A DNA stretch of 64,000 nucleotides, taken from an uncultured cyanobacterium (lineage in GTDB: Bacteria > Cyanobacteriota > Cyanobacteriia > Cyanobacteriales > FACHB-T130). The first letter of the stretch is position 1, and every line of letters begins with the position of its first letter. A program made the translations under genes and the position numbers. The stretch spans positions 1 through 64,000 of the forward strand of contig CAKZHE010000252.1 in assembly GCA_936920195.1 (NCBI GenBank). The letters are read 5' to 3'. Below, piece by piece: positions 25,682-33,809 of this stretch. The notes under the pieces are model-generated. The model was not told where the DNA came from. It searched no databases and was given only the letters and a program-made list of their open reading frames with translations.

Positions 25682-27139
25682 TTATGCCCAAAATGGTACA
25701 TATTTAGCGTGTTTTCTGGATTTATTTTCTAAATCATAGGCTCTGATTAATCCTTCATTGATTGTATCTGCGATAATTCGTGAAGCCATAGAGTAATTTT
25801 TGTCATCAATTGCAAATCGTTTTCGCAAAGATTCATTAGTCATTTGTTCTCGACATACAAACCTTAAACAGGCGTGCTGGTAACAAGCTCTTATTCGATC
25901 GCTCTTATCCATATCTTTTAGTTCTCTATAAGTAAATAAGAGAACTTCAGTATGTTTACCATTGACGTTAAATTCTGGAGCAGGTAATTGAAAAACTTCT
26001 ACTGAATGAATTACTTTATCTATACCGCTACCACGTTCTTCACAAATATTAATTCTTCTCATAAAAGCAGCTAAATTTTCATTGCGAGATTGAGGTGGTA
26101 AATCTATAAAACGCATTGTATCAACTAATGGTTCGCCAGGGTTTCTAATTTCCATTCGATCGGAAAATATCTCAATGGTAGAACTAACACCAGTCATATT
26201 AAAATCTTGATGGATTATAGCATTAGCCACTAATTCTCTAATGGCAATCTCTGGATACATTTTGATGTTTTTTCGTACTGCTTGACCAATTTGTTCATTT
26301 TGCGGCAGTTGCTCGTTAATAAATTTAATGATTTCTTCATAACTAACAGCGTAGCCTTTATCGAATACCTGTTCTCTTTGAGTAGAAATTCGATCTTTTT
26401 CTTTGTATATAATTACTCTAATCGCTTTTCTTCCTAGTTTTTCAAATTCTGTTAACTTTTTAGCAAAAAGAATTGCACCAAAATTAGTGATATCATAATA
26501 ATTACTAAGCTTTATGTTAATTAAATTTTCCGATGCCAAACGGTCTAAAATACCTTGCTTATTATCTGGAAGGTTTTGTTGTGTGAAATCGAAATAACTT
26601 GGATAATTTATTTTTGCTAAAACTTCATCTGCGCTTATATTTTCTAATGCAATTCCCTTTTCAAACGGTTGGCGAGAAAACAATGACCATAACTCTCTCT
26701 CTTTTTCTGTAAAATCTTTGAGCTTTTTTTTATAACTACCTACACGAATGTACTCAACTCCTTTAAAACTAATAGGTATATGAGCGGCTTTTGGTATCTC
26801 AAACAAAACAATATCTTTACTCTCGCAAGTAAATTCATAAATTCTAAAATCTATTCGTGGTTCAAGTTGTACGGCAAGCCAGTTTTCTAGTTCTTGGCCT
26901 TTGATTTTTTCTTGCTTCGGTTTAAATTTTGTACCTATAATATTGTGGCTTTTATCATCAATCCCCCAAATAAGGTAAGCAGTTTGCTGATTATGTAGTG
27001 TAGCAGAGTTTGACAAAGCCGACAGATATTCACCAATAAGCTCTGGATTTGTATTATCTTTTTTGAATTCAACCCATTCTGTTTCATTTGGAAGGGCTAA
27101 TAATTGTTGTAGTAACGGTATTAAATGCTTGGTTTCCAT
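25682..27139 (-). CDS. AlbA_2/Schlafen-type putative DNA- or RNA-binding protein (CAST cargo)
   Basis: 485 aa. The N-terminal AlbA_2 domain has ETEWVEFKKD and LSALSNSATL with YLIWGIDD (about 15-130). A central region with ELVANAIIHQDF, IRNPGEPL and RGSGIDKV resembles the C-terminal HATPase-like half of COG2865 proteins. A winged-helix-like tail follows. These proteins often accompany type I-like restriction modules, where their role is unclear. It is the third gene of the cargo operon, 47 bp after the specificity subunit, on the opposite strand to the transposition genes, and AT-rich. Confidence 0.82.
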   Translation of the reverse strand: METKHLIPLLQQLLALPNETEWVEFKKDNTNPELIGEYLSALSNSATLHNQQTAYLIWGIDDKSHNIIGTKFKPKQEKIKGQELENWLAVQLEPRIDFRIYEFTCESKDIVLFEIPKAAHIPISFKGVEYIRVGSYKKKLKDFTEKERELWSLFSRQPFEKGIALENISADEVLAKINYPSYFDFTQQNLPDNKQGILDRLASENLINIKLSNYYDITNFGAILFAKKLTEFEKLGRKAIRVIIYKEKDRISTQREQVFDKGYAVSYEEIIKFINEQLPQNEQIGQAVRKNIKMYPEIAIRELVANAIIHQDFNMTGVSSTIEIFSDRMEIRNPGEPLVDTMRFIDLPPQSRNENLAAFMRRINICEERGSGIDKVIHSVEVFQLPAPEFNVNGKHTEVLLFTYRELKDMDKSDRIRACYQHACLRFVCREQMTNESLRKRFAIDDKNYSMASRIIADTINEGLIRAYDLENKSRKHAKYVPFWA

Positions 27140-27186
27140 AACGATTTTTGCTCTCCTTTTCTGGTTTTTGTTCAGCCTGAAAATTT

Positions 27187-28641
27187 TTATACTTTGATAG
27201 AAGTGAGATTTTCAATCTGACGGATGGCCTCTCGTTCTTTCTGCCAAGCTTCATCGCGCAACGCATTAGCTTTGAGAACTAAATCTCCAATCTCGTTTCT
27301 GATAGTTGGCACAGGTAATGGGATGGGAACAGAGGCAAGCATATCAAGATCAATGTGTACAATGACCGAACCATAAGAATGTCTTGTTATAAGACAATAA
27401 CCATAATCGGAGGCAAGCCAAGTGTAAAGATAGCCAGCGTTGATATCAGATGCAGCTAGTATTCTCGTTGCGTCTTCACTAGCTGTCCAATCTGCCATAT
27501 ATTTAGGAATAATTTGTACCCGTCCAATTGTACCGGAGCGAGTTATAGCAATCATTCCTTCTTCTAACTGGATTTCAGGTAAATCTTTAGTATGAGCGCC
27601 TTTTGCTAATCGCTTGACATCTATGGGATCGATTTGAAAAATCTGCTTGCTACTAAGCATCGGAATTCCACCACGAGGAACATACGTTCGTTCGCGGAAT
27701 TTGGTAATTGCTCTAATTTCCTTAGTAACTCGTTCATCACCAATAGTGGTAATTTCTACTGGCAACTGCTTTAACTTCTGTTCCGCTTTAATGGCGATCG
27801 GATCGTGAAAACTTGCTTCTAAGCGTCCAGCAAGTTGAGATGCTTTAACTCTAGATGTTAAACAACCGCTATTGCTTGATGTTAATGAGTCCAAATAAGG
27901 CAGATTCAGATGTGCGTGTAAAAGCCTATCCGCTTCATCTAATAAACGATTGGCTTCATCTCTTAGTTTTCCAGCTTCACACATCAATCGTCCAATAGCA
28001 ATTCGACGCAGCGGGTGTAAATCGGGAATAACTATTCGTGTTAGGTGTTCCGGTTCAATATGGACAATAACTGAACCGTAAGTCGCTTGAAGAAGTTGGG
28101 GACGACCTAAACGACTGCGGAGAAAAGCCGCGACATAGCCAGCAGTATCAGGGTCATTGCTACGAAGACGGATAGCGTGTTCGGATAAGGCTTTTCCAGC
28201 CATTATTGCTGTTGCTAAAGCAACATTTCCTATAGTGCCAGAGCGAGAAATGAGAACATCCCACATCTCGACTAAAAACTTATTTACATTAGGTGTTAGC
28301 TTGCGACTTAGAAACCGTTCTATTTTGGGTCGCAAGCTAATAATGTCAGAACTCGATAAAAATGGTACACCCCAATCTGGACTTACTGAAGTTCGTTTAA
28401 GTCGAAATGGTTTTGCAGGCTGCTGACACAAACCTTCATTCCCACACAGAGGAACCAGAGGTAAACCACTTGCTCGTAACTTAGCAACAGCATTACGAGC
28501 CTCAATACTAAAATTAGAGGCTTCTAAGCGAACTCCAGCATCAAAAACTTCCGTTAAACGGACTGTAGTAGAAAGCTTTTCAGGCTCCGTTACCGGGGCT
28601 GAAGGGATAGGCGTTGGTTGTACATTTGTTCGTTTTACCAT
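27187..28641 (-). CDS. Restriction-modification DNA specificity subunit (HsdS/BcgI B-like; CAST cargo)
   Basis: 484 aa from the ATG that overlaps the stop of the upstream gene by 7 bp (ATGGTAA); an earlier TTG at 28665 is less likely. Two target-recognition halves are plain: SRSGTIG and TRSGTIG, and YGSVIVHI present in both. Each half is followed by a helical spacer (RLMCEAGKLRDEANRLLDEA; DEAWQKEREAIRQI). Two TRDs predict a bipartite recognition sequence. It would direct the nuclease-methyltransferase encoded just upstream. Confidence 0.9.
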   Translation of the reverse strand: MVKRTNVQPTPIPSAPVTEPEKLSTTVRLTEVFDAGVRLEASNFSIEARNAVAKLRASGLPLVPLCGNEGLCQQPAKPFRLKRTSVSPDWGVPFLSSSDIISLRPKIERFLSRKLTPNVNKFLVEMWDVLISRSGTIGNVALATAIMAGKALSEHAIRLRSNDPDTAGYVAAFLRSRLGRPQLLQATYGSVIVHIEPEHLTRIVIPDLHPLRRIAIGRLMCEAGKLRDEANRLLDEADRLLHAHLNLPYLDSLTSSNSGCLTSRVKASQLAGRLEASFHDPIAIKAEQKLKQLPVEITTIGDERVTKEIRAITKFRERTYVPRGGIPMLSSKQIFQIDPIDVKRLAKGAHTKDLPEIQLEEGMIAITRSGTIGRVQIIPKYMADWTASEDATRILAASDINAGYLYTWLASDYGYCLITRHSYGSVIVHIDLDMLASVPIPLPVPTIRNEIGDLVLKANALRDEAWQKEREAIRQIENLTSIKV

Positions 28642-30620
28642 CTCAGCACCACCTGTTTTTTCCAATCTAGAAACTCGTCTGCCAAAACAGGCGTATCATC
28701 ATCTAAAATTTTACGACGCGGTAAAGGTCGAACTGTGGCATCACCGGAAGCAGTTCTTTCCAACAGAGGGGTAATTTCTGACTCGGCAGGTGCAAGTAGT
28801 TCTTCACCATCTTCATTCCGCTTGTAAACCTTATTACCGCGCTTATCATGCCCAATGGCATTGACTTGAGCCATAAAAATTTCATAGTCTCGAATTCCTT
28901 CAAATGCTTCTCGATTCATCTCTTCTTCTGTTTTTTTCTGAAGTATTAAAACAGAAGTTTGCGTACCGTTACGAGGCTGAAAGGTATCGGGGTGAAGATC
29001 GATCGAGGCAATTACCTGACAATGAGTTAACATCCAATAACGGACATATAGCAGACCGGGCGCACCTAAAATAGCATCTGGCAGCACAATTGCCATGCGT
29101 CCACCTGGTTTAAGAAATTGCCAACATCTTTCAATAAAAAGAATTTCCGGGGGTTGAGAACCTTGTAATACCTCAGTAGGTTCCCATCCATTTTCTGTTT
29201 CTTTCCAAACATGACCTAGTTTATATTGTCTCAGAGTTTCTGTGTCTTTTATCGGTAACTTAGAACCAAACGGAGGATTTGAAGCAACAACGTCAAAATG
29301 CGCTAAATCTTTTGAACTACGCAAAGAATCTGGATCGATATTGAGGGAATCAGCAAGCTGTCTGCGAAAAGTATCTTCCCACTGATGAGGGTGTAATAGG
29401 CTATCTTGTCGCAAAATATTTCCAGACCCGTCATTATTCATCACCATATTCATTTTGGTGGCTTTAACAAGGTCGGGATTGATATCTATTCCAAAGAAAC
29501 ATTGACCAGCAACTTCTTTAATGCGATCGCGCAAGGCTTCTAAAAAACCACTGCTACCAGGAACTCCGAGAGAGGCTTTTAGTTGATTAATCATTTCATT
29601 CATAGCGATTACTAAGAAACCCCCTGTACCGCAAGCCGGATCGAGAAACTTTTCATCTACTTGTAAATCCAGCATTTTGACTGCCATTCTTTGTACGTTT
29701 CTAGGTGTGAAAAACTCTCCGCGATCGCCCCGCAGATTTGCACCCACTAATTCTTCATAAGCTTTTCCTTTTACATCAATATCTGTATCCAGAAAGCTAT
29801 ATCGTTGAAGCTCGCCTACTATATAAGCCAAAGATCGAGCTTGAAGCTTAATAGCATCGTTAGCATCAAAAATGGTTGGATATCTTTTTTTTACAGCTTC
29901 AAAAATTTTACCAATTCGTTTAGCAACCGTTAGCCGACCATCATTGCTGGCTTTTTCCGAGGCAGTAGCATAAAACTCAAGAGGTTTAGGGACATCGCGT
30001 TCATCGTGAATTTTGCAAAAAATCACTTTCAGCAATTCAAAGAAAGCTGGCTGTTTTTGAAGTCCATCAGTAACGTAAATATGGTTATGGCAAATTTTAA
30101 ACGAGAATAAGAGGTTATCGTCTGTTGCGTGTTTTAACTGTTCTCTAGTTGGACGATTGACTTCTTCTACATTACCATTACTGGATGGGATATCATTGGG
30201 TTCTTCCCAAACAGTTTGTCCTTCTACAACTACCCTTCGGTAGACAAATTTGTACTTTCCATTTGTCCACATTCCCCATTCAGCATTTGGACAAACAGAC
30301 ATATAAGACTTAAGTTGCTCTACACCATCTTTACGATCTGATGGCTCAATAGAGTCTCGCTTACATTCGATTACGATCCAAGCATTATCTTGGGTATGTT
30401 CGTCACCCTCACGAAAAATAATGAGGTCAGCACGACCACGTTTACTAAAAACTTTTACAGGAAACTCTACGGCAATTTGTTTAAAATTGTAGGCCAGTTC
30501 CAAGACAAGACGACGCTCAATATTTTGACGAACATATTCTTCTGGCGTATCATTACGAATTTTTTGGTCAATGAAGTCGCAGATTTTACCATCTGGGATA
30601 GTCATCAGTATCTTGGACAT
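28635..30620 (-). CDS. Nuclease-N6-adenine methyltransferase fusion, BcgI A-like (CAST cargo)
   Basis: 661 aa. An N-terminal HSDR_N-type domain carries a PD-(D/E)xK motif: Asp65 in GRADLIIF, Glu85 and Lys87 in VIECKRD. A helical region precedes an N6-MTase core with motif I DPACGTGGFL (about 330) and motif IV NPPFG (about 448). The fusion plus a separate two-TRD subunit, with no hsdR helicase gene present, resembles type IIB enzymes such as BcgI, which cut on both sides of a bipartite site. It could equally be a modification-only module if the nuclease site is inactive. Confidence 0.88.
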   Translation of the reverse strand: MSKILMTIPDGKICDFIDQKIRNDTPEEYVRQNIERRLVLELAYNFKQIAVEFPVKVFSKRGRADLIIFREGDEHTQDNAWIVIECKRDSIEPSDRKDGVEQLKSYMSVCPNAEWGMWTNGKYKFVYRRVVVEGQTVWEEPNDIPSSNGNVEEVNRPTREQLKHATDDNLLFSFKICHNHIYVTDGLQKQPAFFELLKVIFCKIHDERDVPKPLEFYATASEKASNDGRLTVAKRIGKIFEAVKKRYPTIFDANDAIKLQARSLAYIVGELQRYSFLDTDIDVKGKAYEELVGANLRGDRGEFFTPRNVQRMAVKMLDLQVDEKFLDPACGTGGFLVIAMNEMINQLKASLGVPGSSGFLEALRDRIKEVAGQCFFGIDINPDLVKATKMNMVMNNDGSGNILRQDSLLHPHQWEDTFRRQLADSLNIDPDSLRSSKDLAHFDVVASNPPFGSKLPIKDTETLRQYKLGHVWKETENGWEPTEVLQGSQPPEILFIERCWQFLKPGGRMAIVLPDAILGAPGLLYVRYWMLTHCQVIASIDLHPDTFQPRNGTQTSVLILQKKTEEEMNREAFEGIRDYEIFMAQVNAIGHDKRGNKVYKRNEDGEELLAPAESEITPLLERTASGDATVRPLPRRKILDDDTPVLADEFLDWKKQVVLRW

Positions 30621-30718
30621 TTTTGTATTACCTTGACTTTTTGATGCGAAACAGATTTTGTTTTAATACCAAAAAGGTGCTAAGACACATTTTGGAGCGA
30701 TCGCCTCTTTTTCCGCAC

Positions 30719-31162
30719 TCAGGCACATTTCCCCCAGTCTTTCAACCTCACCTCTAACTGCTGATGAATAACATCTAACCATACTGGCACAACAGGCAAC
30801 CCCTCTGCCCAAAGTGCGATCGCCTTTGAGCTATCAAACTCAACTAAATCAAAAGATTGCTCAGTAGGATGGCGGTACAGCATTAACCGGACTCTTTGGG
30901 ATGGGCTAAAAAACTCCGGTTCCCTTTCCTTCAAAGTCTTCAGCGTTTCCCTCGCCAACTCAAAACTCAACCCCACAGACAGCCAATAGGCGATCGCTGC
31001 CAGTTCTACCAAATTAGACCGCGAATAGTAAATACTCCGTCCCGTCCCCGTTTCCGTAATTACAGGGACAACAACCCCACTCTCTCGCCAATACTGCAAC
31101 TGGCGTAGGGAACAGCCTGTAATTTCTGCCGCTTGCTTGGTGGTAAAAAAAGTCTCTTGCAT
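30719..31162 (-). CDS. MerR-type regulator of the CAST (CvkR-like)
   Basis: 147 aa. The N-terminal MerR winged helix (TTKQAAEITGCSLRQLQYWR, then GRSIYYSRSNLVELAAIAYWL) is followed by a helical segment and a short C-terminal domain. There is no Cys cluster for metal sensing. It is encoded divergently from cas12k with a 68-bp shared promoter region. CvkR proteins in this position repress cas12k and the tracrRNA/crRNA in characterised V-K systems, which is the likely role here. Confidence 0.9.
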   Translation of the reverse strand: MQETFFTTKQAAEITGCSLRQLQYWRESGVVVPVITETGTGRSIYYSRSNLVELAAIAYWLSVGLSFELARETLKTLKEREPEFFSPSQRVRLMLYRHPTEQSFDLVEFDSSKAIALWAEGLPVVPVWLDVIHQQLEVRLKDWGKCA

Positions 31163-31189
31163 AAAATTTATTTTACAGAAAGCTCAGTC

Positions 31190-31224
31190 TATACATCTGT
31201 GTTAGTATTAAACATAAATGTATA
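31190..31224. promoter_or_regulatory. Candidate CvkR operator in the cvkR-cas12k divergent promoter
   Basis: TATACAT (31190) and ATGTATA (31218) form an inverted repeat in the 68-bp gap. Inside it ACAT-N2-ATGT (31212-31221) is a tighter dyad. ACAT/ATGT half-sites are those reported for CvkR (from memory). The site lies just before the cas12k ATG, where binding would block transcription. Confidence 0.55.
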
Positions 31225-31230
31225 AAGCCG

Positions 31231-33147
31231 ATGAGCCAAATCACGATCCAGTGCCGCCTAGTCGCCTCAGAATCAACCCGCCGCCAACTTTGGGAGTTGA
31301 TGGCAGATAAAAACACGCCCCTAATTAACGAATTGTTACAACAAGTAGGCCAACATCCCGATTTCCTCACCTGGCGGCAAAAAGGCAAGCTTCCCAGTAC
31401 AGTAGTTAGCCAACTGTGCCAACCCCTCAAAACCGATCCTCGTTTTGCTGGACAGCCCAGCCGTTTTTATCTGTCAGCCATTCATGCCGTAGACTATATC
31501 TATAAATCTTGGTTAGCCATCCAAAAACGCTTACAGCAGAAGCTTGAAGGGAAAACCCACTGGCTAGAAATATTTAAAAGCGATGCTAAATTAGTCGAGA
31601 CTAGCGATCGCAGCTTAGAGGCTATTCGCATCAAAGCCGCTGAAATTTTGGCTCAAGCTACATCTTCCCCTGACTCAAAATCCACTCTACCCAAACAGAA
31701 AAACAGCAAGAAGGCTAAAAAAACCGTATCCTCAGACTCAAGCCGCCGCCTTTCTACTACTCTATTCCAGGTTTACCGAGAAACAGAAGACATCCTGACT
31801 CGCAGCGCTATTAGTTACTTACTCAAAAATGGATGTCAAATCAGCGAACAAGAAGAAAACCCCGAAAAATTTGCTCTGCGTCGTCGTAAACTAGAAATCC
31901 AAATCCAACGGATTAGCGATCAATTAGATTCTCGAATGCCCAAAGGTCGAGACTTGACCAATGAGAAATGGTTAGAAGCCTTAACACTTGCCACAACTAC
32001 AGATCCTCAAGACAATGCCGAAGCTAAACGCTGGCAAGATATTCTTTTAACTCGTTTCAGTTGTCTACCCTTCCCTCTGATCTATGAAACCAATGAAGAT
32101 ATGGTTTGGTCAAAAAACCAAAAAGGTCGCCTTTCTCTTCATTTCAATGGTTTAAGAGACTTGACTTTTGACATATATTGCGATCGATGTCAGCTTCACT
32201 GGTTCCAACGCTTCCTAGAAGACCAGCAAACCAAACGCAGCCACAAGAACCAACATTCTAGTAGCTTATTTACCTTGCGAAGCGGACATTTAGCTTGGCA
32301 ACAAGGTGAAGGCAAAGGAGAGCCTTGGAATGTCCACCATTTAACTCTATACTGCTGTATAGATACGCGATTATGGACTGCCGAAGGAACAGAACAGGTA
32401 CGTCGAGAAAAAGCTGATGAAATTACCAAATTCATCACTAAAATGAAAGAAAAAAGTAACCTCAGCGAAACGCAACAAGCCTTCATTAACCGCAAAGAAT
32501 CTACCCTCAAGCGCATCAACAATCCTTTTCAGCGTCCCAGTCAGCCCCTTTATCAAGGACAGCCTCATATTATAGTTGGAGTTAGCTTAGGCTTAGAAAA
32601 GCCTGCGACAGTAGCCGTAATAGATGTCATTAAAAATCAAGTTCTTACCTATCGCAATATTCGGCAACTACTTGGGGACAATTACAACTTACTCAATCGC
32701 CAGCGCCAGCAAAAGCAACGCTCATCTCGCCACCGCCATCAAGCTCAAAAACTTGCTGCTCCAAATGAATTTGGCGATTCAGAATTGGGACAATATATAG
32801 ATAGACTGCTAGCCAAAGCTATAGTAGATATTACTCAAACTTACCAGGCTGGCAGTATCGTCTTACCCAAGTTAAGTGATATCAGAGAAATTATCCAAGC
32901 CGAAATTCAAACGAAAGCTGAAAAAAAGTGTCCTGGCTATTTAGAAGGCCAGCAAAAATATGCCAAAGAGTATCGAGTTAACATTCATCAGTGGAGTTAT
33001 GGTAGACTAATTGATAGCATTAAAACTCAATCAGCCAAAAACAACATTATCATTGAAGAGGGAAAGCAACCGATTATCGGCAATGCCCAAGAGCAAGCAA
33101 GAGAATTAGCAATCTCAGCTTATCAATCTCGCCTCAAAAAAGGTTGA
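31231..33147 (+). CDS. cas12k: Cas12k, nuclease-dead effector of the V-K CAST
   Basis: 638 aa, the normal size. It begins MSQITIQCRLVASESTRRQL, the Cas12k opening. The RuvC-I equivalent is IIVGVSLGLEKPATVAVIDV (about 447), where the usual catalytic Asp of GIDxG is Ser. The basic RQQKQRSSRHRHQAQ helix and the later LPKLSDIREIIQAEIQ block are typical. It binds the tracrRNA/crRNA and the GTN PAM and marks the target for TnsC/TniQ without cutting. The stop overlaps the tracrRNA promoter. Confidence 0.97.
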   Translation: MSQITIQCRLVASESTRRQLWELMADKNTPLINELLQQVGQHPDFLTWRQKGKLPSTVVSQLCQPLKTDPRFAGQPSRFYLSAIHAVDYIYKSWLAIQKRLQQKLEGKTHWLEIFKSDAKLVETSDRSLEAIRIKAAEILAQATSSPDSKSTLPKQKNSKKAKKTVSSDSSRRLSTTLFQVYRETEDILTRSAISYLLKNGCQISEQEENPEKFALRRRKLEIQIQRISDQLDSRMPKGRDLTNEKWLEALTLATTTDPQDNAEAKRWQDILLTRFSCLPFPLIYETNEDMVWSKNQKGRLSLHFNGLRDLTFDIYCDRCQLHWFQRFLEDQQTKRSHKNQHSSSLFTLRSGHLAWQQGEGKGEPWNVHHLTLYCCIDTRLWTAEGTEQVRREKADEITKFITKMKEKSNLSETQQAFINRKESTLKRINNPFQRPSQPLYQGQPHIIVGVSLGLEKPATVAVIDVIKNQVLTYRNIRQLLGDNYNLLNRQRQQKQRSSRHRHQAQKLAAPNEFGDSELGQYIDRLLAKAIVDITQTYQAGSIVLPKLSDIREIIQAEIQTKAEKKCPGYLEGQQKYAKEYRVNIHQWSYGRLIDSIKTQSAKNNIIIEEGKQPIIGNAQEQARELAISAYQSRLKKG

Positions 33148-33174
33148 CAAATATCTGTACCTTGACAATATAAT
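33144..33174 (+). promoter_or_regulatory. Predicted tracrRNA promoter
   Basis: TTGACA at 33144-33149 and TATAAT at 33169-33174, spaced 19 nt, immediately precede the conserved tracrRNA start. The -35 box overlaps the cas12k stop codon. Confidence 0.6.
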
Positions 33175-33177
33175 ATA

Positions 33178-33440
33178 GTTAATAGCGCCGCAGTTAATGC
33201 TCGTCAGAGTTTCTGAACTGCGTAAGTGAGGGTTAGTTTGGCGGTTGGAAGACCGTCTTGCTTTCTGACCCTGGTAGCTGCTCACCCCGATGCTGCTGTT
33301 CCTTGCGGACAGGAATAAGGTGCGCTCCCAGCAATAAGGGCGCGGGTCTACTGCTGTAGTGGCTACTGAATCACCCCCGACCAAGGGGGAACCCACTCTA
33401 TTTATTTGAGGTCTTCCCACAGGTATTAAATTTCAACGTC
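33178..33440 (+). ncRNA. V-K tracrRNA
   Basis: The sequence follows the known V-K tracrRNA almost word for word: TTAATAGCGCCGC, GAGGGTTAGTTTG, TTGCTTTCTGACCCTGGTAG, CTGCTCACCCCGATGCTGCTG, GGTGCGCTCCCAGCAATAAG, CTGCTGTAGTGGCTACTGAA and ATCACCCCCGACCAAGGGGG. Anti-repeat 1 is AACCCACT (33390-33397), exactly complementary to AGTGGGTT of the delocalized crRNA. Anti-repeat 2 is TTTCAAC (33431-33437), complementary to GTTGAAA. The 3' end is estimated. Confidence 0.95.
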
Positions 33441-33451
33441 AATCCGCGCAA

Positions 33452-33494
33452 GTTTCAAAACCTTTATTTGGTCTGGATTCGAGGGGATTGAATG
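33452..33494 (+). CRISPR. Degenerate CRISPR repeat-like sequence
   Basis: The 5' part GTTTCAAAACC and the 3' part GAGGGGATTGAATG match the two ends of V-K repeats (GTTTCAA..AACC ... AGGGG..TTGAAAG), but the middle is altered and the unit is 43 nt instead of about 37. No second matching repeat is found, so this is at best an eroded relic of the main array. Confidence 0.4.
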
Positions 33495-33559
33495 ATGAAG
33501 AAATATTACTTGTGAAAGAGGCACAAAAGGGGATGGTCAAGAGATCCGCGCATTTTAAC

Positions 33560-33593
33560 TCTAAAACCTTTGTTAACAAAGGGTTTGGGAGAG
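33560..33593. terminator. Hairpin between tracrRNA and delocalized crRNA
   Basis: The arms around CTCTAAAACCTTTGTT and AACAAAGGGTTTGGGAGAG are largely complementary around GTTAAC. There is no clear T run. It could end the tracrRNA transcript or be a processing structure before the crRNA. Confidence 0.4.
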
Positions 33594-33646
33594 TGCAGTT
33601 CCAACAGCCCTCTCCAATGGAAGCGGATGGATTAATTTATTAATAA

Positions 33647-33675
33647 GTGGGTTGAAAGCGAGTCCAGTTGTGTCC
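33647..33675 (+). CRISPR. Delocalized (homing) crRNA: half-repeat plus 17-nt tRNA-Val spacer
   Basis: GTGGGTTGAAAG (33647-33658) is the 3' end of the V-K repeat. The next 17 nt, CGAGTCCAGTTGTGTCC (33659-33675), equal the minus-strand sequence of 33811-33827 in tRNA-Val(GAC). The genomic protospacer is preceded by GTT, a valid GTN PAM; here the crRNA copy is preceded by repeat sequence, so the transposon spares itself. The following base differs (T versus A). The unit sits just inside the transposon end. Confidence 0.95.
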
Positions 33676-33681
33676 TTTAAT

Positions 33682-33766
33682 TTGACACGAATTTGGCTAA
33701 ATGAACATCCAATTTGTTACCGTGACACTAATTTGTTACCAGTGACAAGGAATCTGTTAATGTACA
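33682..33766. repeat. tRNA-side transposon end with TnsB-binding-like repeats
   Basis: Read inward from TGTACATTAAC (ending at 33766), motif copies lie at 33741-33766, 33722-33740, 33701-33721 and 33682-33699. All have the TAACAAATT...TGTCAC form seen at the other end, in inverted orientation. Confidence 0.88.
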
Positions 33767-33809
33767 CCTAAAAGCGCCACAACCCTGTACAGGAAAGGGT
33801 TTGAACTAA

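Larger units (their letters stand above)
22147..33766. mobile_element. Type V-K CRISPR-associated transposon (CAST, Tn7-like)
   Basis: An 11.6-kb element. Both outer ends read inward as TGTACATTAAC, and each end carries several further copies of a TAACAAATTA(n)TGTCAC-type motif. Content in order: tnsB, tnsC, tniQ; a three-gene cargo operon on the opposite strand; a MerR-type regulator; cas12k; tracrRNA; a delocalized homing crRNA. There is no tnsA, as expected for V-K systems. The right end is 61 bp from a GTT PAM in tRNA-Val. The 5-bp flanks (GCTAC and CCTAA) share only the central CTA, so a target duplication is degenerate or lost. Confidence 0.96.

Noticed and set aside
28635-30620. Ordinary type I HsdM
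   Set aside because: The N-terminal nuclease-type domain and the absence of a helicase-bearing HsdR gene favour a BcgI-like type IIB arrangement.
33421-33640. A regular CRISPR array between tracrRNA and the transposon end
   Set aside because: Only one repeat-like unit, and a loose echo (ATCCGCGCA...AAAACCTTT, about 101 bp apart), could be found. Spacing and repeat identity do not fit an array.
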